Below are positions 9,925-19,020 of a stretch of DNA of 64,000 bases, piece after piece (position 1 is the stretch's first letter; every line of letters begins with the position of its first letter). The translations under genes were made by a program, and so were the position numbers. Where the stretch lies: contig CABJAV010000004.1 of assembly GCA_902363675.1 (NCBI GenBank), positions 62,001-126,000 on the forward strand, given 5' to 3'. The notes under the pieces were generated by a model, which searched no databases, was not told where the DNA came from, and worked only from the letters and a program-made list of their open reading frames with translations. The stretch is from Lachnospiraceae bacterium (GTDB taxonomy: Bacteria > Bacillota > Clostridia > Lachnospirales > Lachnospiraceae).

Positions 9925-10857
9925 ATGAGAGTAGTATTTATGGGTACACCGGATTTTTCGGTGGGTGTATTAGAAGAAATCATTCGCGCAGGCCATGAAG
10001 TGGTTCTTGCAGTGACACAGCCGGATAAGCCGAAGGGAAGAGGCAATGCCATGCAGTTTCCACCGGTCAAGGAGTGCGCACTTTCCCACGGAATTGAAGT
10101 GTTTCAGCCAAAGAAGATCCGTGAGGATGCGAATGTAGAATATCTTAAAAAATTTGATGCGGATATTTTTATTGTTGTGGCATTTGGACAGATCCTTACG
10201 AAAAATATTCTGGATATGCCAAAATATGGTTGTGTGAATGTTCATGCATCACTTCTTCCGAAGTATCGTGGCGCGGCACCGATTCAGTGGGCCGTGATCA
10301 ACGGAGATGCCATCACAGGTGTTACAACGATGCGTATGGATACCGGCATTGACACCGGTGATATGATCGCAAAACGCGAAGTGCGTATTGCGGAGGATGA
10401 GACAGGTGGAAGCCTGTTTGATAAATTGGCGGAAGTCGGGGCAAAATTATGTGTGGAGACCATGGACATGCTTGAAAAAGGCACTGCACAGTTCACTCCG
10501 CAGAACAATGATGCGAGTACACATACTTCAAAGATCACAAAAGAACTTGGAAATATCGACTGGAAAAAGCCGGCGGTGGAAATCGAGCGTCTGATCCGTG
10601 GATTAAATCCGTGGCCGAGCGCGTATACGCACCTGGATGATAAAGCTTTCAAAATCTGGAAAGCAAAGGTAGTAGATGAAGCAAATGATTATGAACCGGG
10701 CTGCATTGTGAAAGCATCAAAAAATGAATTGATCGTACAGACCGGGGATGGACAACTGGCATTGCTTGAAGTGCAGCTTGCTGGAAAGAAACGCATGGAT
10801 GCAGGTGCATTTATGCGCGGTTACACAGTGGAAGAGGGCACATTTTTTCGCCAGTAG
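9925..10857 (+). CDS. fmt: Methionyl-tRNA formyltransferase
   Basis: Transfers a formyl group from 10-formyltetrahydrofolate to initiator Met-tRNA. The 310-residue protein opens with VVFMGTPDFSV and has the folate-site motif HASLLPKYRGAAPIQWAV, containing the catalytic HxSLLP signature. The C-terminal beta-barrel (about 205-305) binds tRNA. It follows def at 3 bases. Confidence 0.97.
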   Translation: MRVVFMGTPDFSVGVLEEIIRAGHEVVLAVTQPDKPKGRGNAMQFPPVKECALSHGIEVFQPKKIREDANVEYLKKFDADIFIVVAFGQILTKNILDMPKYGCVNVHASLLPKYRGAAPIQWAVINGDAITGVTTMRMDTGIDTGDMIAKREVRIAEDETGGSLFDKLAEVGAKLCVETMDMLEKGTAQFTPQNNDASTHTSKITKELGNIDWKKPAVEIERLIRGLNPWPSAYTHLDDKAFKIWKAKVVDEANDYEPGCIVKASKNELIVQTGDGQLALLEVQLAGKKRMDAGAFMRGYTVEEGTFFRQ

Positions 10858-10869
10858 GAAGGAGTAGCC

Positions 10870-11568
10870 ATGTATTTATATTGGGATAGCACATACATTC
10901 TTGTCATTATCGGTGCAATCATCTGTATGATTGCGTCTGTAAAGGTAAAGACCACATTCAATAAATATTCGCAGTATCGCAGTATGTCAGGAATGACCGG
11001 TGCACAGGCAGCACAGCGCATTCTGAATGCGGCAGGAATTTATGATGTGGAGGTGCGCCATGTATCTGGCAGCCTGACCGATCATTATAATCCATCGAAT
11101 AAAACATTGAATCTTTCGGATACGGTTTGCAATTCTACTTCGGTTGCAGCCGTCGGAGTTGCAGCACATGAGTGCGGACATGCGATTCAGCATGCGAGAG
11201 GATATGTGCCGCTTCGCCTTCGTTCTGCGTTTGTTCCAATTGCAAACTTTGGTTCTGCACTGGCATGGCCGGTGATTATCATTGGTGCGTTGATAAACAG
11301 CCGCTCTTCGATGATGATCATTAATCTGGGAATTTTATTATTCTCGTTTGCAGTAATTTTTCAGATTATTACTCTTCCGGTCGAGTTTGATGCATCCCGC
11401 AGAGCAATGATGATGCTGCGTGAGCAGGGAATTCTCGGCGAACAGGAACTTGGATATACAAGAAAAGTCCTGACTGCAGCGGCGCTGACTTATGTGGCAA
11501 GTGCAGCAGCGGCAATTTTACAGCTGCTTCGAATTATTTTACTTTTTGGAGGAAGAGACCGTGACTAA
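10870..11568 (+). CDS. Membrane-bound neutral zinc metallopeptidase (YugP family)
   Basis: A 232-residue integral membrane protein of the YugP-like putative zinc protease family. The first membrane segment is at about 7-25. The zinc motif HECGHAIQH (His100, Glu101, His104) is intact, and hydrophobic segments follow at about 120-165 and 195-225. The family commonly sits between fmt and rsmB in Clostridia; its substrate is unknown. The coding sequence overlaps the GTG start of rsmB by 8 bases, indicating coupled translation. Confidence 0.9.
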   Translation: MYLYWDSTYILVIIGAIICMIASVKVKTTFNKYSQYRSMSGMTGAQAAQRILNAAGIYDVEVRHVSGSLTDHYNPSNKTLNLSDTVCNSTSVAAVGVAAHECGHAIQHARGYVPLRLRSAFVPIANFGSALAWPVIIIGALINSRSSMMIINLGILLFSFAVIFQIITLPVEFDASRRAMMMLREQGILGEQELGYTRKVLTAAALTYVASAAAAILQLLRIILLFGGRDRD

Positions 11569-12850
11569 TACCGTCAATACCAGAGCACTTGTCTTAGAAA
11601 TGCTGATGGCCATCAACGAGGATGGACAATACAGTCATCTGGTGCTTCGAGATGTGCTTGACAAATATCAGTATCTGTCAAAGCAGGAACGCGCATTTCT
11701 GACAAGGCTGACCGAGGGAACGGTGGAAAAGCAGATCACCTTAGATTATGTGATCGACCATTTTTCAAAGACAAAGGTGCGAAAGATGAAACCATTGATT
11801 CGCAACCTTATGCGGCTGAGTGTTTACCAGATCATGTATATGGATGGCGTACCGGATTCTGCCGTGTGTAATGAAGCAGTAAAACTGGCGAGAAAACGCG
11901 GATTTTCCGGTCTGTCAGGCTTCGTCAATGGCGTGCTTCGAAGCATTGCCAGAGAGTGGAAAACGGTCGGATTTCCAAATGCCAGTGTCTGCTATTCGGT
12001 TCCGGAATGGATTGTAAATACGTGGCAGAAAGATTATGGTAAGGAACAGACGACACAGATTCTGGAGGCGCTTTCCACAGAAGCAAAACTTACCGTTCGC
12101 ACCAATTTACAAAAATGTACGCCACAGGAACTGAAAAAAAGACTGGAAGAGGAAGGCGTTACCGTAACGGAAGTGCCGGAAATTCCATATGCTTTTGTTT
12201 TGTCAGGGCTTGATTACCTGTCAGGACTTGAGAGCTTTCGGGATGGATGGTTCTATGTGCAGGATGTCAGCTCCATGATGGTAGCGGTCACCGCAGATCC
12301 AAAGCCGGGGAACTATGTGATCGATGTCTGTGCGGCGCCGGGTGGAAAAAGCACACATATGGCGGAACTGTTAGATGGCACAGGTATGGTAGAGGCCAGA
12401 GATCTGACCGAATATAAAGTCGGACTCATTGAGGAGAATATTATGCGTACCGGTCTGCATAATATAAAGGCAGTACAGATGGACGCCACGGTACTGGATG
12501 AGGCATCCATAGAAAAAGCAGATGTTCTTGTGTGTGATCTGCCTTGTTCCGGTCTGGGTGTCATGGGAAGAAAGACGGATATCCGTTACAAAATGACAGA
12601 GGAAAAAGCACACGAACTGGCACAATTACAGCAGAAAATCTTAGAAACAGTATGTGCCTATGTAAAGCCGGGCGGAACCATGTTATACAGTACCTGCACG
12701 ATTCATCGGGAGGAAAATGAAGAGAACGTGGAGACGTTTTTACAGAAACATACGGACTTTTCACTGGTATCCGAAAAACAGATGTATCCCGGCGAGGTGG
12801 GAAGTGATGGATTTTTCCTCGCAAAGATGGTAAGGAGCATGCATGGATAA
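11561..12850 (+). CDS. rsmB: 16S rRNA (cytosine-967-C5)-methyltransferase RsmB
   Basis: Modifies C967 of 16S rRNA. At 429 residues it has an N-terminal NusB-like RNA-binding domain (about 1-140) and a C-terminal SAM methyltransferase. The SAM loop is DVCAAPGGKSTHMAELL. The two catalytic cysteines are Cys329 in DLPCSGLG and Cys379 in STCTIH, as expected for the RsmB/NOL1 family. GTG 11561 is chosen because GGAGGAAGAG precedes it and homologues start near TRALVLEML; the longer open frame runs inside the upstream protease gene. It overlaps rlmN by 8 bases. Confidence 0.95.
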   Translation: MTNTVNTRALVLEMLMAINEDGQYSHLVLRDVLDKYQYLSKQERAFLTRLTEGTVEKQITLDYVIDHFSKTKVRKMKPLIRNLMRLSVYQIMYMDGVPDSAVCNEAVKLARKRGFSGLSGFVNGVLRSIAREWKTVGFPNASVCYSVPEWIVNTWQKDYGKEQTTQILEALSTEAKLTVRTNLQKCTPQELKKRLEEEGVTVTEVPEIPYAFVLSGLDYLSGLESFRDGWFYVQDVSSMMVAVTADPKPGNYVIDVCAAPGGKSTHMAELLDGTGMVEARDLTEYKVGLIEENIMRTGLHNIKAVQMDATVLDEASIEKADVLVCDLPCSGLGVMGRKTDIRYKMTEEKAHELAQLQQKILETVCAYVKPGGTMLYSTCTIHREENEENVETFLQKHTDFSLVSEKQMYPGEVGSDGFFLAKMVRSMHG

Positions 12851-13889
12851 TAAGATTGATATTAAGTCCCTCAATTTGGAAGAACTGACAGGATTTATTG
12901 TGAAAAATGGCGAGAAGGCATTTCGTGCAAAACAGGTATATCAGTGGCTGCACGTAAAGCAGGTGGATACTTTTGATGAGATGACGAATCTTTCGAAAGC
13001 ATTCCGGGAAAAATTAGAACAGTTATGTTACATAACAGATCTTCATCAGGAGGCAGTACAGATTTCAAAAATTGACGGAACAAGAAAGTATCTGTTTCTT
13101 TTGGAAGATGGCAATGTTATAGAGAGTGTGCTGATGCGCTACAAACATGGCAATTCGGTGTGCATCTCTTCGCAGGTGGGCTGTCGTATGGGCTGCCGTT
13201 TCTGTGCCTCGACCCTGGATGGACTGGTGCGAGGACTTAAGCCGTCGGAAATGTTAGACCAGATTTATAAGATTGGAAAGGACATTGGGGAACGGATTTC
13301 CAACGTTGTTGTAATGGGAACGGGTGAGCCGATGGATAACTTTGATAATCTTCTGAAATTTATTGAATTGCTCACAGATGAAAACGGGCTGAACATCAGC
13401 CAGAGAAACCTCACCGTATCTACTTGTGGTATCGTGCCGAGGATGCGGGAACTGGCGGACCGGCAGCTTGCAATCACACTGGCATTGTCACTGCACGCAT
13501 CCAACCAGCAGAAACGTCTTGAACTTATGCCGGTTGCCAATAAATATGACATTCATGAGGTGATAGATGCCTGTCGCTATTATTTTGAAAAAACAGGGCG
13601 CAGGGTTACGTTTGAGTACAGTCTGGTGGGTGGTGTCAATGATACCGATGAGGATGCCAGGGAACTTTCACGGCTGATTCACGGCATGAATTGTCATGTA
13701 AATCTCATTCCGGTCAACCCGATCAAAGAACGCAATTATGTGCAGTCGAATGCGGCTGTGATCGCGGCCTTTAAAAATAAACTTGAAAAAAACGGAATAA
13801 ATGTTACTATAAGAAGGGAAATGGGCAGGGATATTGATGGAGCCTGCGGACAGTTACGCAAGCGATATATCACTTCCAAAGAGGGATAG
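12843..13889 (+). CDS. rlmN: Dual-specificity rRNA/tRNA adenine-C2 methyltransferase RlmN (radical SAM)
   Basis: Methylates A2503 of 23S rRNA and A37 of certain tRNAs. The 348-residue protein has the radical-SAM cluster motif C-x3-C-x2-C (Cys114, Cys118, Cys121 in CRMGCRFCAS), the GEPMDN loop, LHASN, and a C-terminal Cys in DGACGQLR that serves in the mechanism. It overlaps the end of rsmB. Confidence 0.97.
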   Translation: MDNKIDIKSLNLEELTGFIVKNGEKAFRAKQVYQWLHVKQVDTFDEMTNLSKAFREKLEQLCYITDLHQEAVQISKIDGTRKYLFLLEDGNVIESVLMRYKHGNSVCISSQVGCRMGCRFCASTLDGLVRGLKPSEMLDQIYKIGKDIGERISNVVVMGTGEPMDNFDNLLKFIELLTDENGLNISQRNLTVSTCGIVPRMRELADRQLAITLALSLHASNQQKRLELMPVANKYDIHEVIDACRYYFEKTGRRVTFEYSLVGGVNDTDEDARELSRLIHGMNCHVNLIPVNPIKERNYVQSNAAVIAAFKNKLEKNGINVTIRREMGRDIDGACGQLRKRYITSKEG

Positions 13890-13922
13890 CATTTGATTTT
13901 ACAGCAAGAAAGGATAAAGCGG

Positions 13923-14666
13923 ATGAAGACGTATTCCATAACGGATACCGGCGCCTTGCGGGAAATGAATCAGGATTATTTTTTCGCATCGGATGACCCA
14001 GTTGGTAATCTGCCGAATTTGTATATTGTGGCAGATGGTATGGGTGGCCATAAGGCTGGCGACTATGCGTCGCGGTACACTACGCAGCGTGTGGTAGCGT
14101 CCGTATCCAGAGACCCGGGGGAGGAACCGGTTTCAATTATAAAAGAGGCAATAAACACAGCCAACAAAATTCTAATTGAAGAAGCAGCAGAAGATGAGTC
14201 GAAACAAGGTATGGGTACGACTCTTGTTGTTGCGACAATTATCGATGGAAAGCTTTATGTTGCCAATGTCGGTGACAGCCGGCTTTATATTGTAAATGAC
14301 AATATCCGTCAGGTGACCAGAGATCATTCACTGGTAGCGGAGATGGTAAGGCTGGGCGAAGTTGATGTGGCGGCGGCCAGGGAGCATCCGGATAAAAACA
14401 TCATTACCCGGGCAATTGGTGCGAAAGAAAATGTAGAAGCAGATTTCTTTGAAGTGGAATTACAGGAAGGTGACCGCATTGTAATCTGCACCGATGGTCT
14501 GACCAATATGGTGGAGGATGAAGTGATCCGCAATATTGTTTCCTGTGATATTTCGATAGAAGAAAAGACAGAACTACTGGTAAAGACTGCCAACCAGAAC
14601 GGAGGCAGGGACAACATTACAGTAATGATTATAGAACCATTTATGTATGAGGTGAAAGCATGTTAA
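13923..14666 (+). CDS. prpC: PP2C-type serine/threonine protein phosphatase
   Basis: Dephosphorylates proteins targeted by the Ser/Thr kinase encoded next. The 247-residue protein has the PP2C metal motifs: MNQDYFF near the N-terminus, VADGMGGHKAGDYAS, GTTLVVA, VGDSRLYI, and the final GGRDNITVMII. ATG 13923 is chosen over the upstream TTG because AAAGGATAAAGCGG lies in the right place and the fold begins there. It overlaps prkC by 7 bases, the usual phosphatase-kinase pair. Confidence 0.95.
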   Translation: MKTYSITDTGALREMNQDYFFASDDPVGNLPNLYIVADGMGGHKAGDYASRYTTQRVVASVSRDPGEEPVSIIKEAINTANKILIEEAAEDESKQGMGTTLVVATIIDGKLYVANVGDSRLYIVNDNIRQVTRDHSLVAEMVRLGEVDVAAAREHPDKNIITRAIGAKENVEADFFEVELQEGDRIVICTDGLTNMVEDEVIRNIVSCDISIEEKTELLVKTANQNGGRDNITVMIIEPFMYEVKAC

Positions 14667-16765
14667 CAGTTGGTACGTATTTAGCAGATAGATATGAAAT
14701 TGTAAGTAAGATCGGTGCAGGCGGAATGTCCGATGTATACAAGGCAAAAGATCATGTGCTGGGACGATTTGTCGCAATCAAAGTATTGCGCACAGAATTT
14801 TCCGAAGACCGCACATTTGTAGCAAAATTCCGTACAGAAGCACAGTCCGCAGCAGGACTTGAGCATCCGAATATTGTAAATATATATGACGTAGGAAGCG
14901 AAGAGGGCCTTTATTTCATCGTTATGGAGTATGTAGAGGGCATCACACTTAAGACTTATATAGAAAAAAAGGGCCAGTTATCCTTTAAAGAATCCGTAAG
15001 TATTGCCATTCAGGTGGCACGTGGAATCGAGGCGGCCCACAACAAGCAGATTACCCATCGTGATATAAAGCCGCAGAATATTATTATTTCTACGGAAGGA
15101 AAAGTAAAGGTTACCGATTTTGGTATTGCCAGGGCAGCATCTTCCAATACGATCAGTTCTGATGTCATGGGATCCGTTCATTATTCTTCTCCAGAGCAGG
15201 CAAGAAATGGATTTGTGGATGGAAGAAGTGATATCTATTCGCTTGGTATTGTCATGTATGAGATGGTAACCGGACGTGTTCCGTTTGACGGAGATACGAC
15301 GGTAGCAGTTGCCATCCAGCATCTGCAGGAGGAGATTACACCTCCGAGCACATATGCCCCAAATCTTCCAATCAGTTTAGAGAAGATTATTTTAAAATGT
15401 ACACAGAAAAATCCGGACCGCCGTTATCAGACAATCGAGGATTTACTGGCAGATCTGCGAAAGTCACTGGTGAAACCAAATGAAGATTTCGTTGTGATTG
15501 CTCCGCTTGTGGACAATGGAAAGACAAAAGTTATCAGCCAGGATGAAATCAAGCAGATTAAGGAACAGAGAGCAGTAGAGGCTCCGACAGAACCTGTTCA
15601 GACGGAAACAATTCCTCCTTATGACGAAGAACCGGAAACGGAAGATGAGGACGATGCAGAAGAATCCGGACTGAATCCGAAGCTGGATAAAGCAATGACG
15701 ATTATGGGCATTGTTGCATTAGCTGTTATTGTAATTGTAATTATTTATCTGATCGTAGGTGCAATGAAACTGATCAATCCGGGTAAATCGAACGAGTCAC
15801 AGACAACCCAGACAGAAACACAGACAGAAAGCCAGACGGATTCTCAGGATACAGAGAAGATGATCGCCGTAGAGAATGTATGCGGACAGACAAAGGAAGA
15901 AGCACAGCAGACACTTGAGGCACAGGGACTGTATATGTTTGAAGCTGCACAGCAGAAGTCTGATCAGCCGGCAGGAACCATTCTCGAGCAGGATCCGGTA
16001 GGAGGTTCCCAGGTACTTGAAGGATCAACAGTCAATGTGATTGTTGCGGGAGATCAGAATGTAGATTATACAGATGACAACAAAGACTCTGAGACTGAAA
16101 AAGTAGTTGTACCAAGTGTGAAAGGATATTTGGAAAAAGATGCAGTCAATGCATTGAATAATGCCGGACTGAAAGTGGTAAAGAATTATCAATACAGCGA
16201 CAGTGTGGATGCAGGAAAAGTTATTTCCCAGACACCGGCAGGCGGCAGCAGTGTGGACAGTGGCACGACGGTAACAATCGTTGTCAGCCAGGGACAGAAG
16301 TCTGTGAATGTATCATCCGTATTAGGAGATACAAAAGATAAGGCAAGCAACAAGCTGACAGGAGCAGGATTGAAAGTTGCAGTAAAGGAAGCATACAGTG
16401 ATTCTGTTGAGGCAGGAAAAGTCATTTCCCAGAGTATTGCCGGTGGAAAGACAGTTCCGGCAGGAACGACTGTGACGATTACCGTCAGCCTTGGACCGGA
16501 GCAGGTAAGTTATAGTTTCTCAAAAACTTATGCAGCACCGGAAGGTGCGGTCAGTGCATCCTACAGCCTGACAGGAAGTGATGGAGTTTCCTACGACGGA
16601 GGGGATGAAGATGTATCCGGATCACTGACAATCTCAGCAAGTGATATGGAGTGTGCATCCGGTAAAGTAACGATTACATGGACAATTGAGACGATTGATG
16701 ATGAAGGGCTTTCCGACACAACAACCAAGACAGAGACACACAGTGTAAAGTTTACAAAACAATAG
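14660..16765 (+). CDS. prkC: PASTA-domain eukaryotic-type Ser/Thr protein kinase
   Basis: A transmembrane kinase that senses peptidoglycan fragments and regulates growth, division and dormancy. Of its 701 residues, the first 265 or so form the kinase domain (GAGGMSDVYKA, VAIKVLR, HRDIKPQN, DFGIAR). A Glu-rich juxtamembrane stretch follows, then one membrane helix at about 345-372. A Thr/Gln/Ser-rich linker leads to three PASTA repeats (about 400-465, 480-545, 549-610) and a further C-terminal beta-rich domain of about 90 residues that does not look like PASTA. It is coupled to prpC and followed at 7 bases by rsgA, as in many Firmicutes. Confidence 0.96.
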   Translation: MLTVGTYLADRYEIVSKIGAGGMSDVYKAKDHVLGRFVAIKVLRTEFSEDRTFVAKFRTEAQSAAGLEHPNIVNIYDVGSEEGLYFIVMEYVEGITLKTYIEKKGQLSFKESVSIAIQVARGIEAAHNKQITHRDIKPQNIIISTEGKVKVTDFGIARAASSNTISSDVMGSVHYSSPEQARNGFVDGRSDIYSLGIVMYEMVTGRVPFDGDTTVAVAIQHLQEEITPPSTYAPNLPISLEKIILKCTQKNPDRRYQTIEDLLADLRKSLVKPNEDFVVIAPLVDNGKTKVISQDEIKQIKEQRAVEAPTEPVQTETIPPYDEEPETEDEDDAEESGLNPKLDKAMTIMGIVALAVIVIVIIYLIVGAMKLINPGKSNESQTTQTETQTESQTDSQDTEKMIAVENVCGQTKEEAQQTLEAQGLYMFEAAQQKSDQPAGTILEQDPVGGSQVLEGSTVNVIVAGDQNVDYTDDNKDSETEKVVVPSVKGYLEKDAVNALNNAGLKVVKNYQYSDSVDAGKVISQTPAGGSSVDSGTTVTIVVSQGQKSVNVSSVLGDTKDKASNKLTGAGLKVAVKEAYSDSVEAGKVISQSIAGGKTVPAGTTVTITVSLGPEQVSYSFSKTYAAPEGAVSASYSLTGSDGVSYDGGDEDVSGSLTISASDMECASGKVTITWTIETIDDEGLSDTTTKTETHSVKFTKQ

Positions 16766-16772
16766 GTTATAT

Positions 16773-17651
16773 ATGCAGGGTAAGATTGTAAAAGGAATTT
16801 CCGGTTTCTACTACGTACACGTAGTGGGAACCGGAATTTATGAATGTAAGGCAAAAGGTGTTTTCCGAAACCGCAAGGTAAAACCACTGGTCGGAGACAA
16901 TGTGGAAATCGTAGTTCTTGATGAGGAGAAACATCTTGGAAATGTAGAGGAGATTCTTCCTCGCAAGAATGAACTGATTCGTCCGGCCGTATCAAATATC
17001 GATATGGCATTGGTGATTTTTGCAGCAGCAAAGCCAGATCCGAATTTTAATCTGCTGGACCGCTTTTTGTGTATGATGGAATATCAGAAGGTACCTGTTA
17101 CGATATGCTTTAACAAATGTGATCTGGTATCGGAAGAAGAAAAGGAAAATCTGCAGAAAATTTATGCACCGGCAGGATATGATATTCTTTTTACAAGCGT
17201 AAAAACAGGAGAAAATATTGACCGGTTAAAAGCATTGCTTGCAGAAAAAACAACAACAGTGGCCGGACCATCCGGCGTGGGAAAATCCTCACTGATCAAT
17301 GAATTGCAGACGGATGTGCGTATGCAGACAGGAGCCATCAGTGACAAGATCGGAAGGGGCAAACATACAACCCGGCATTCCGAGATTATTTCCATTGGGC
17401 AGGATACTTATATTATGGATACGCCTGGATTCAGTTCTATGGATCTGCCGGGATTTGAAAAAGAAGATCTATGGACATGCTATCCAGAGTTTGTTCCTTA
17501 TGAGCCGGAATGCAGATTTATCGGATGCAGTCATATTGGAGAACCGGATTGTGGTGTTAAGAATGCCTTGGCGGAAGGAAAAATCAGTCGGGTGCGGTAT
17601 GACAATTATGTGATGCTTTATGATGAAATGAAGAATATACGTAAATATTAG
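16773..17651 (+). CDS. rsgA: Ribosome small-subunit GTPase RsgA
   Basis: A GTPase for late 30S assembly. The 292-residue protein shows the circularly permuted order: OB-fold (about 1-65), then the G4 box FNKCD (about 112), the G1 box GPSGVGKSS (about 164) and the G3 box DTPGFSS (about 215). It ends in a zinc-binding knuckle with CRFIGCSH and DCGV. Placed in the prkC-rsgA-rpe-thiN order that is common in Firmicutes. Confidence 0.96.
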   Translation: MQGKIVKGISGFYYVHVVGTGIYECKAKGVFRNRKVKPLVGDNVEIVVLDEEKHLGNVEEILPRKNELIRPAVSNIDMALVIFAAAKPDPNFNLLDRFLCMMEYQKVPVTICFNKCDLVSEEEKENLQKIYAPAGYDILFTSVKTGENIDRLKALLAEKTTTVAGPSGVGKSSLINELQTDVRMQTGAISDKIGRGKHTTRHSEIISIGQDTYIMDTPGFSSMDLPGFEKEDLWTCYPEFVPYEPECRFIGCSHIGEPDCGVKNALAEGKISRVRYDNYVMLYDEMKNIRKY

Positions 17652-17660
17652 GAGGACATC

Positions 17661-18308
17661 ATGAACTGTTTATCACCATCAATTTTATCAGCAGATTTTG
17701 CCAATCTTGGAGAGCAGATACAGATACTTGACCAGGCAGGTGCCGGCTATGTGCACATTGATGTTATGGATGGAAGTTTTGTGCCGAGCATTTCGTTTGG
17801 ATTTCCGATTATGCAGTCTATTCGAGGCTGTACGGAGCGCATGTTTGATGTGCATTTAATGATTGAGGAACCAATTCGATATATTGCGGAGTTTGCAAAA
17901 GCAGGAGCGGACATTATTACGGTACATGCAGAGGCTTGCAAACATCTTGATCGTACGATTGAGGTAATTAAGGAGCAGGGACTTTTGGCAGGTGTTGCCC
18001 TCAATCCTGCGACACCGGTAGAAATGGTCCGTCATGTCTTGCCGAAAGTGGATATGGTACTTATTATGACAGTCAATCCGGGCTTAGGCGGACAGCGGCT
18101 GATTCCTTATACGATTGACAAAGTAAGAGAAGTAAAGAAGCTGATAGAGGAACAGGAACTGAAGGTGGATATTGAGGTAGACGGAGGCATCAATCTTTCG
18201 AATGTGGAGGAAGTGATGGATGCCGGAGCCAATATTATTGTTGCAGGTTCTGCAATATTCAATGGAAACATTCAGGAAAATGTTGCAAAGTTTCTTGAAG
18301 TGATGTAA
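17661..18308 (+). CDS. rpe: Ribulose-phosphate 3-epimerase
   Basis: Interconverts ribulose 5-phosphate and xylulose 5-phosphate in the pentose phosphate pathway. The 215-residue TIM barrel contains SILSADFANL, HIDVMDGSFVPSISFG, DVHLMI, MTVNPGLGGQ and VDGGI, covering the metal and phosphate sites. It sits in the core operon after rsgA with an AGGAGG site. It is metabolically linked to the xylulokinase encoded at 35.1 kb, although not in the same operon. Confidence 0.97.
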   Translation: MNCLSPSILSADFANLGEQIQILDQAGAGYVHIDVMDGSFVPSISFGFPIMQSIRGCTERMFDVHLMIEEPIRYIAEFAKAGADIITVHAEACKHLDRTIEVIKEQGLLAGVALNPATPVEMVRHVLPKVDMVLIMTVNPGLGGQRLIPYTIDKVREVKKLIEEQELKVDIEVDGGINLSNVEEVMDAGANIIVAGSAIFNGNIQENVAKFLEVM

Positions 18309-18319
18309 AAGAAAGTGAA

Positions 18320-18973
18320 ATGGATATGAAGTTTTTGATTGTATCAGGCGGTTCATTAAACAAAGAGTTTGTCACAAAAGTAGTTGGACAAGGCAGATAC
18401 GACCGTATTCTGGCGGCAGATTCCGGCATGAATGCATTGTATGCTGCGGCCGTTACACCGGATATTATTATCGGCGATTTTGATTCGGCAGATAAAAAAA
18501 TACTTGCTTTTTTCCAGCAAAATAAAGAAATCGATTTTTGCACCCTGAATCCGGAAAAAGATGATACGGATACGGAGTTCGCCATCCGTGAGAGCATTCG
18601 AAGAGGTGCGGATTCCATTACGATTATCGGAGGAACCGGAACCCGTCTGGATCATGTGTTAGGCAATATCAGTCTGCTTGGAATCGGACTCGAAGAAGGT
18701 GTACGGATGGAGTTGTTGGATGCGCACAATCGTATTTGTATGATCGATCATTCGGTTACACTTAAGAAAAAAGAGCAGTACGGAAATTATCTGTCACTGA
18801 TTCCGTATAACGGAAATGTAACCGGAGTTACATTAAAGGGATTGAAGTATCCTCTTCATGATTATACGATGGGAGGTTTTAATTCGCTTGGAATCAGCAA
18901 TGAGATTGTGGACGATGAAGCTTCGATCGAACTGACATCGGGACAGCTTCTTGTCATCGAATCGCGAGACTGA
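18320..18973 (+). CDS. thiN: Thiamine diphosphokinase
   Basis: Makes thiamine diphosphate from thiamine and ATP. The 217-residue protein has AADSGMNAL, GDFDS, DDTDTEFAI and the GGTGTRLDHVLGN loop, all typical of ThiN/TPK. ATG 18320 and the in-frame ATG 18326 are both possible starts; the ribosome site (GAAAG) is weak. No TPP riboswitch is seen. It is the last gene of the conserved core run. Confidence 0.93.
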   Translation: MDMKFLIVSGGSLNKEFVTKVVGQGRYDRILAADSGMNALYAAAVTPDIIIGDFDSADKKILAFFQQNKEIDFCTLNPEKDDTDTEFAIRESIRRGADSITIIGGTGTRLDHVLGNISLLGIGLEEGVRMELLDAHNRICMIDHSVTLKKKEQYGNYLSLIPYNGNVTGVTLKGLKYPLHDYTMGGFNSLGISNEIVDDEASIELTSGQLLVIESRD

Positions 18974-18989
18974 TCAAAAAGATATCATG

Positions 18990-19002
18990 CTGCATAATGC
19001 AG
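18990..19002. promoter_or_regulatory. Small palindrome upstream of the symporter gene
   Basis: CTGCATAATGCAG is a 6-base inverted repeat around a single A, lying 18 bases ahead of the symporter start. It could be a repressor site; nothing else in the window matches it. Confidence 0.25.
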
Positions 19003-19020
19003 TCAAGAAGGGGATATACA

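Noticed and set aside
16189..16425. Near-repeat DNA within prkC as a separate repeat element
   Set aside because: The similarity is explained by the tandem PASTA domains of the kinase.
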